Assembly: GCA_031296345.1 (NCBI GenBank)
Contig: JARLFW010000108.1
Span: 1 to 18,212, forward strand
From: Nitrosotalea sp.
GTDB taxonomy: Archaea > Thermoproteota > Nitrososphaeria > Nitrososphaerales > Nitrosopumilaceae
Length of the DNA: 18,212 nt
Direction of reading: 5' to 3'
In this document: positions 14,191 through 18,212 of the stretch, piece by piece
How the letters are laid out: every line of letters begins with the position of its first letter
Position numbering within the stretch: the stretch's first letter is position 1
The notes under the pieces: generated by a model
What the model was told of the DNA's origin: nothing
What the model saw: the letters and a program-made list of their open reading frames with translations, nothing else
Databases searched by the model: none
Position numbers and translations under genes: made by a program

Positions 14191-15153
14191 TTGAAAATAT
14201 TACTCACACGAAGACTACATGATTTTGCTGTAAAGGAACTCAAAAAGAAATACGATGTAGAAATATACACCGGAATGATTCCTATGCCAAAAAAGTTACT
14301 GATATCAAAAATCAAGGATAAAGATGGCCTGATCTGTTACCCGTATGATTCTATAGATGCAGATGTGATTAATGCTGGAACTAAACTAAAGGCAATTTCT
14401 ACCTATAGTGTAGGCTATGACCACATAGATGTCAAGACTGCTACTAGTAGAGGTATCCCAGTAGGCTACACACCAGAGGTATTGACTCGAGCTACTGCTG
14501 ATATGACTATGGCTTTGATGCTATCTCTTTTCAGAAGAATTCCTGAAGGTGATAAATTAATTCGTAACGATAAATGGAATACAATATTTGGTCCTTATGA
14601 ATTTCTTGGAACTGATCTATATCAAAAGACACTGGGCATATTCGGAATGGGAAGAATAGGAAAAGCAGTGGCTAAAAGAGCTGCAGGTTTTGAGATGAAC
14701 ATAATTTATCACAATAGAACTAGATTATCAATTAAAGAGGAGAAAAAATTAGGAGTAAAATACGTATCACTAGATAATCTTTTTAGAACAAGTGATGTTG
14801 TTAGTATACATTCACCACATACACCACAAACACATGAAATTGTGAATTTAAAATTACTTAAGAAAATGAAGAAGACTTCATTTTTAATTAATACTGCCCG
14901 TGGTAAAATAATAAATGAAAAAGATCTTGCCATTGCATTAAAAAGAAAAATAATTGCAGGAGCAGGTCTTGATGTATTTCAAAGAGAGCCAATTAATTCC
15001 AAACATTCGATTGTAAAAATGAATAATTCCATATTAACACCTCATAGTGGGAGTGCAACTATAGAAACAAGAAAGAAAATGGCAGAGATAGCAATTAGGA
15101 ATTTAGCACTTTCACTCTCTGGAAGAAAACCGATTTATCAAGTTAGGTTATAA
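14191..15153 (+). CDS. D-isomer-specific 2-hydroxyacid dehydrogenase (glyoxylate/hydroxypyruvate reductase-like)
   Basis: This NAD(P)-dependent enzyme interconverts a 2-oxoacid and a D-2-hydroxyacid. The 320-residue length is typical. The N-terminal substrate domain (1-100 and 290-320) encloses a Rossmann domain with GMGRIG (152-157). The catalytic triad of the family is present: R237 in NTARGKI, E266 in FQREP and H285 in LTPHSGSAT. YSVGYDHIDV (72-81) is the usual substrate-contact segment. The closest types by eye are archaeal glyoxylate or hydroxypyruvate reductases; phosphoglycerate dehydrogenase is unlikely because no ACT domain follows. TTG at 14191 is the start; another TTG ten bases earlier is out of frame. 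It is monocistronic and converges on the 103-residue gene. Confidence 0.88.
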   Translation: MKILLTRRLHDFAVKELKKKYDVEIYTGMIPMPKKLLISKIKDKDGLICYPYDSIDADVINAGTKLKAISTYSVGYDHIDVKTATSRGIPVGYTPEVLTRATADMTMALMLSLFRRIPEGDKLIRNDKWNTIFGPYEFLGTDLYQKTLGIFGMGRIGKAVAKRAAGFEMNIIYHNRTRLSIKEEKKLGVKYVSLDNLFRTSDVVSIHSPHTPQTHEIVNLKLLKKMKKTSFLINTARGKIINEKDLAIALKRKIIAGAGLDVFQREPINSKHSIVKMNNSILTPHSGSATIETRKKMAEIAIRNLALSLSGRKPIYQVRL

Positions 15154-15173
15154 AATAATCATTAAGCCACAAA

Positions 15174-15485
15174 TTAGAGTTCAATTAGATCATTAGGATC
15201 TATTCTGATACAATTAGTACCCACTGGTTTTAAGCCAGTAAAATTAATAGTTCCCAGGGGAACCTTACCTTCCTTTTGGAGAGACTCTAACTTTTCTGTA
15301 AATGCATTTTTGTGCCCATCACATGCAACACCAACCATGTATTCACCATCTTTAGATTGTATAGAAATTACAAATTCAGGCGGCATTGGACAATCTTGTC
15401 CCTTTTTTCTAATGGAGCAATGTTCTGGAAACACAGATACATTTTTTGATTTCAGAATATTAATCTTGATTGAAGTTACTTTCAC
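15174..15485 (-). CDS. Small cysteine-containing hypothetical protein downstream of the flavoprotein
   Basis: No family is recognised in this 103-residue protein. It starts at GTG 15485, 5 nt after the stop of the flavin oxidase gene, so the two almost certainly share an mRNA. Cysteines at 23, 32, 55 and 92 and the VACDGHK segment (53-59) hint at a metal site or redox disulfide. The rest alternates beta strands (SIKINILK, FVISIQS, EYMVGVAC) with one helix (about 61-72), a small alpha/beta or ferredoxin-like fold by eye. No signal peptide or membrane helix is present. Its tight link with the oxidase suggests a partner or regulator, which is inference only. Confidence 0.75.
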   Translation of the reverse strand: MKVTSIKINILKSKNVSVFPEHCSIRKKGQDCPMPPEFVISIQSKDGEYMVGVACDGHKNAFTEKLESLQKEGKVPLGTINFTGLKPVGTNCIRIDPNDLIEL

Positions 15486-15490
15486 TAGAC

Positions 15491-16780
15491 TTAGATAATA
15501 GTTTCAAAATCCCAAATGGAATCAGTTTTTCGCGTTTTATACGGTAACAGTCCTTTTTCCTGCATAGATTTTATTACAAATGCAGAATAGGCAGGAGCCC
15601 CAGTTGCACCAGGAGAATTGTAGTTTAAAATATGATATGAATTTGGACCCATCAGTTCTAACACATCTGGCAAGAAGTTTCCTTCGGGAGTTATGATAGG
15701 AGTTCTAATTCCAGCAGTACCTCGCTCTGAAAAGAACTCAGGTTTTACCTTGGGCATAAATTCCTGTATACGCTCTATCATGACAGTTTTCGATAAGGAG
15801 CTTAGCCATTCCTTTGCAACCAAATTCATAAAATCTGCATTAAGAAGTAATTTTCTCGTACTTCCTGTTACTATCTCTGTAAGTTTAGAAATGAATGTTT
15901 CAATATCTCCTACATAACCAGAATAAGTTTCAGGGCTTGGAACAGGAACTGCATTTGGTCCTACCTCACTTTTTCCATCAGATCTGATAATCCAATGTGG
16001 ATCAAGAAATGGAAAATCAGGATATTTTGGAACAGAGTAAACATTAGTCTTGACTAGATTAGTGTATTCAGCATTTGCAATCCAGTACTCTCCTCTAAAA
16101 TGAAGACTTGAATGATCATTTGCCAATCCAAACTTTTTTGCAACATCAAGTGAATATCCGCCCGCACAATTTATTACAATTTTTGAACTAATTTTTTCTT
16201 TATTTTGAAATGCAAGTATTGTGGCATCATCAAGGTTTTCAACAGATTCTAGTTGTCTATTAAACAAAAATTTAGTTCCATTTCTTTGTGATTCTTCTTT
16301 TAATTTCCTTGTAAACTCTCCGTAATCAACCACTGCATCAGTTTTACAATGAATTGCAGAATGGCATCTGATGTTTGGTTCTCTTTGTGCTACATCACTA
16401 CTGTTCAACAATTCTATATTTTTCTCAGACATCCCATTTCTTGGACCCCAATCCATATACTTTTCAAGAATTTTGTGTTGAGTCTCATCAAGTGCAATCT
16501 CCATGGTACCTACCATATTCCATGGTAATCCCTTTTTTTTGGCAAATGTCTCCCACATTTCATGAGAAAGAAATGCAGCTCTTGCAAGCTTTCCTTTTTT
16601 ATCAGGATTAAGATAGAATGGAGAATGTACTACTCCTGTGTTACGACTACTTGTATGCATTCCAACATCAGATTCTTTCTCAATTACTGCAACCTTTGCA
16701 TCATACAAATTTGAAATCCAATATGATATAGAAGTTCCAAGTAACCCTCCACCGATAATTGCTACATCATATTTTTCCAA
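15491..16780 (-). CDS. lhgO: FAD-dependent L-2-hydroxyglutarate oxidase/dehydrogenase-like protein
   Basis: This 429-residue flavoprotein of the D-amino-acid-oxidase superfamily most resembles LhgO/L2HGDH, which oxidise L-2-hydroxyglutarate to 2-oxoglutarate. The FAD-binding GGGLLGTS (10-17) is followed by the family SRNTGVVHSPFYLNPDKKG (45-63). Later come INCAGGYSLDVAKKFG, the substrate-side FRGEYW, a VPKYPDFPFLDPHWIIRSDG segment with GPNAVPV, and a C-terminal NSPGATGAPAYSAFVI flavin contact. No signal peptide or membrane helix is seen, so it is probably cytoplasmic or peripheral; bacterial LhgO passes electrons to quinone. It is followed by a small cysteine-containing gene. A role in repairing L-2-hydroxyglutarate made by side reactions is the simplest reading. 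Confidence 0.87.
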   Translation of the reverse strand: MEKYDVAIIGGGLLGTSISYWISNLYDAKVAVIEKESDVGMHTSSRNTGVVHSPFYLNPDKKGKLARAAFLSHEMWETFAKKKGLPWNMVGTMEIALDETQHKILEKYMDWGPRNGMSEKNIELLNSSDVAQREPNIRCHSAIHCKTDAVVDYGEFTRKLKEESQRNGTKFLFNRQLESVENLDDATILAFQNKEKISSKIVINCAGGYSLDVAKKFGLANDHSSLHFRGEYWIANAEYTNLVKTNVYSVPKYPDFPFLDPHWIIRSDGKSEVGPNAVPVPSPETYSGYVGDIETFISKLTEIVTGSTRKLLLNADFMNLVAKEWLSSLSKTVMIERIQEFMPKVKPEFFSERGTAGIRTPIITPEGNFLPDVLELMGPNSYHILNYNSPGATGAPAYSAFVIKSMQEKGLLPYKTRKTDSIWDFETII

Positions 16781-16783
16781 TGA

Positions 16784-16793
16784 TATAAAAATA
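16784..16793 (+). promoter_or_regulatory. TATA-like box pointing into the intergenic stem-loop
   Basis: ATATAAAAAT on the plus strand, just outside the lhgO start, is centred about 26 nt before 16814, close to where the stem-loop begins. It is too close to the lhgO ATG to serve that gene in reverse. Confidence 0.35.
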
Positions 16794-16818
16794 ACAAGGT
16801 GTGATTAATGGATTTGTA

Positions 16819-16867
16819 AAAGGCGCTGGGAGAGAGATCTTGTGAACTAGCTTAACGCCCAGCCTTT
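16819..16867. ncRNA. Candidate structured RNA or leader element (stem-loop)
   Basis: The left arm (16819-16824, AAAGGC, then 16827-16830, TGGG) pairs perfectly with the right arm (16858-16861, CCCA, then 16862-16867, GCCTTT), a 10-bp stem with a two-base bulge (16825-16826) and a 27-nt loop. It lies in the 201-nt gap between the 51-residue gene and lhgO. On the plus strand a TATA-like box is suitably placed at 16784-16793. On the minus strand a TATA-like block at 16900-16911 would make the stem part of a roughly 100-nt lhgO leader. It matches no tRNA or C/D-box pattern. Direct repeats AACTAG and AGATCT flank and enter the right half. Strand and function are unresolved. Confidence 0.35.
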
Positions 16868-16981
16868 AAAACTAGATCTGAGTGTGTGTTTGGTTAAATT
16901 AGTTTAAAATATCCTACCCGAGTTTTACCTTGATTTCTTACTTTAGACGTACAGAACTTACCTTAAACAACTCATTAGGTT

Positions 16982-17137
16982 CTACGGTCTTACAATTGTC
17001 AAAACGTGTCCTTCACGTATGCATTGAGCATGATTGTTAACAATGATTTGATTTAATTGATCATCAGAAAAATATTTTTCGTTATACCTACCTAGTTTTT
17101 TCTTACAGGTTGAACAGTAAATCTCCTTAGATCCCAT
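16982..17137 (-). CDS. 51-residue CxxC mini-protein at the end of the hydrogenase-like operon
   Basis: A short frame from ATG 17137 to TAG 16982 overlaps the end of the hydrogenase-like small subunit gene by 11 nt, with AGGATGAT as a ribosome site 4-5 nt before the ATG. The product begins MGSKEIYCSTCKKKLG and has CxxC at 8-11, then H39-x-C41 and H47, so a C-x2-C...H/C zinc site is possible. It is basic and soluble with no membrane helix. The overlap and good ribosome site suggest translational coupling to the complex, as an accessory or assembly factor, or simply a small zinc protein riding in the operon. No family is recognised. Confidence 0.65.
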   Translation of the reverse strand: MGSKEIYCSTCKKKLGRYNEKYFSDDQLNQIIVNNHAQCIREGHVLTIVRP

Positions 17138-17930
17138 TTGCAATCATCCTATCAACAGCTAACAATAATCCTTGAATCAACACTTCTGGTCTGGGAGGAC
17201 ATCCTGGAATGTAGACATCAACAGGAACAACCTTGTCAATGCCACCTGTTGTTGCATAAGTATCGCCAAATATTCCACCACTACATGCACAGGCACCCAC
17301 GGCAATTACAATTTTAGGACCAGGCGTTGCTTCATAGGTTCGCAGTAGAGCAATTTCCATATTTTTTGATGCAGGTCCTGTCACCAGTAAGACATCTGCG
17401 TGTCTTGGTGATGCAACAAAATGAATTCCAAATCTTTCAATGTCGTATATTGGATTATTGAGAGCGGTAATTTCAATTTCACAGCCATTGCATGATCCTG
17501 CATCAACTTCACGTATTGAAAGTGAACGCCCAAATATTTTTTTTATTTTTTCTCTGAGTTCATTTCCAATTTCTTCAAATGATTTTTCAGACTGGATATG
17601 AGAATTAGAATATTCTGATAATTGTTTTTTGATTTTAACTGGCGATGCAGGTTTGCTTTGAATCGTAATAAATTCGGGTGCTACCTGACTACAATTTCCA
17701 CACATTATGCATTTACCGTGGTCTATTGCGATTGTTGTTTGTTCATTATCTTTGGTTGTAGATAACGCTCTTGTAGGACATGAATTTAGAATTGATTCTT
17801 CATTTCCAACGAAAGGTCCCACATTAAATGAAATACTGCCCCTGTAAGTTGATGAAATAGATTGATTATCCATATTCCTGACTGTTTCAATGCCATTTCC
17901 CAGTATTTCCTTATCAAATTTTTTCTTCAT
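17127..17930 (-). CDS. Group 4 hydrogenase-like small subunit (HyfI/NuoB family) with N-terminal ferredoxin domain
   Basis: This 267-residue protein joins an N-terminal single-cluster ferredoxin-like domain to an HycG/HyfI-type 20-kDa subunit. In the ferredoxin part C51 (SCPTRAL) and C74/C77/C80 (CIMCGNC) would bind one [4Fe-4S]; the other half of a two-cluster ferredoxin is missing. A linker (about 92-130) precedes the small-subunit domain (about 137-267) with C147 and C150 in GSCNGCEIE, C214 in GACACSGG and C244 in IPGCPPRPE, ligands for the proximal cluster. The spaced C-x2-C is the hydrogenase type; complex I NuoB has adjacent cysteines. SPRHADVLLVTG is also a family hallmark. It overlaps the large subunit gene by ATGA. 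It should sit on the cytoplasmic side of a membrane complex and take electrons from ferredoxin. Confidence 0.87.
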   Translation of the reverse strand: MKKKFDKEILGNGIETVRNMDNQSISSTYRGSISFNVGPFVGNEESILNSCPTRALSTTKDNEQTTIAIDHGKCIMCGNCSQVAPEFITIQSKPASPVKIKKQLSEYSNSHIQSEKSFEEIGNELREKIKKIFGRSLSIREVDAGSCNGCEIEITALNNPIYDIERFGIHFVASPRHADVLLVTGPASKNMEIALLRTYEATPGPKIVIAVGACACSGGIFGDTYATTGGIDKVVPVDVYIPGCPPRPEVLIQGLLLAVDRMIANGI

Positions 17931-18212
17931 AGGTCATTCCCCGAATATGACAAGTCTAGGCTTTTGTTGACCAATGGAAAATCTGGAACAATATCATTTA
18001 GTACAGCATGCTCAATTATGGGCCAGTTGAAAAATGACGCAGTTCTCACCTTGTATCTAAATATGGAATTATTTTCCCCTACCATAACCCAGTGAACTGT
18101 TTGCCCTCGGTGTGACTCTGTATACCCTAGAGAAGATCTGAATGGTTCTAGATTTTGTGGCATATGGACGTATAGACCATCATTTTCCAAATTGAGAGAT
18201 GCTCTTATGATA
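17927..18212 (-). CDS. Group 4 hydrogenase/NuoD-like large subunit, C-terminal part (partial at the right edge)
   Basis: Only the last 94 residues are in view; the gene continues past the right edge. Family landmarks are YTESHRGQTVHWVMVG (the R-G-E-like segment), YKVRTASFFNWPIIEHAVL and VPDFPLVNKSLDLSYSGNDL at the terminus. In true group 4 hydrogenases the end reads D-P-C-x2-C-T-x-R and two cysteines bind NiFe; in NuoD it is D-P-V... ending D-R. Here the corresponding stretch is DLSYSGNDL: both cysteines are replaced (Ser and Gly), and the Pro and final Arg are gone. The protein therefore cannot bind a standard NiFe centre at this site. The small subunit follows with a 4-nt overlap. The N-terminal C-x2-C pair and the membrane subunits are not visible. 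Confidence 0.82.
   Translation of the reverse strand, partial: IIRASLNLENDGLYVHMPQNLEPFRSSLGYTESHRGQTVHWVMVGENNSIFRYKVRTASFFNWPIIEHAVLNDIVPDFPLVNKSLDLSYSGNDL

Noticed and set aside
14181..14200. Tandem TTGAAAATA at 14181 and 14191 as a possible alternative start or regulatory repeat
   Set aside because: The copies are 10 nt apart, so the upstream TTG is out of frame; two short A/T-rich copies are not significant in this composition.
16801..16885. Possible tRNA or C/D-box RNA in the gap before lhgO
   Set aside because: There is no T-loop consensus or cloverleaf on either strand. A GTGATTA and a CTGA can be found, but they are 70 nt apart and not joined by a closing stem.
16879..16892. Short GT-rich run (GTGTGTG) as a microsatellite
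   Set aside because: Only about three dinucleotide units, too few to mean anything.

Overview
The window looks like chromosomal DNA of an ammonia-oxidising archaeon of the Thaumarchaeota (Nitrososphaerota), probably the AT-rich Nitrosopumilus/Nitrosarchaeum/Nitrosotenuis side. The reasons are archaeal information-processing genes (exosome Rrp4/Rrp41, SBDS, RpoD, eL18, uL13, uS9), an F420 gamma-glutamyl ligase, a Sulfolobus-type two-subunit 2-oxoacid:ferredoxin oxidoreductase, and several short orphan proteins of the kind seen in that phylum. TATA-like boxes lie about 25-33 nt before many start codons, which suggests leaderless or short-leader transcripts. TTG and GTG starts are frequent (seven genes). 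No tRNA, rRNA, CRISPR array, insertion sequence or prophage was recognised.

Layout. (1) 1-1936, leftward: SBDS, rrp4 and rrp41 overlap head to tail (rrp41 runs off the left edge), a conserved RNA-processing and ribosome-maturation operon. (2) 2007-4682, rightward: rpoD, eL18, uL13, uS9, then a sugar-phosphate nucleotidyltransferase-like gene where rpoN/rpoK often sit in other archaea. (3) 4679-8467, leftward: two aconitase-superfamily pairs in tandem, an archaeal-type large/small pair (8467 to 6714) and a bacterial-type leuC-leuD pair (6665 to 4679) with its own promoter. (4) 8538-10470, rightward: cofE and two orphan genes, the first with a C-terminal membrane anchor; a third orphan at 10897-10463 converges on them. 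(5) 10987-13855, leftward: 2-oxoacid:ferredoxin oxidoreductase alpha (gamma-alpha fusion) and beta, preceded at 14057-13917 by a 46-residue protein with eight cysteines. (6) 14191-15153, rightward: a D-2-hydroxyacid dehydrogenase. (7) 15174-16780, leftward: an L-2-hydroxyglutarate oxidase-like flavoprotein and a small cysteine-containing partner. (8) 16781-16981: intergenic DNA with a strong stem-loop behind a TATA-like box, a possible non-coding RNA. (9) 16982-18212, leftward: the end of an operon coding for a group-4-hydrogenase-like large subunit (partial), a ferredoxin-fused small subunit, and a 51-residue CxxC protein.

How they fit together. Regions 1 and 2 serve translation and RNA turnover. 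Regions 3, 5, 6 and 7 are central carbon and amino-acid metabolism around 2-oxoacids and 2-hydroxyacids. The oxidoreductase in region 5 would make reduced ferredoxin. Region 9 is the most unusual part: the small subunit has hydrogenase-type cysteine spacing, while the large subunit has lost the C-terminal cysteines that bind NiFe. This suggests a ferredoxin-linked, hydrogenase-derived membrane complex that is neither a hydrogenase nor canonical complex I. Most of that operon lies beyond the right edge.
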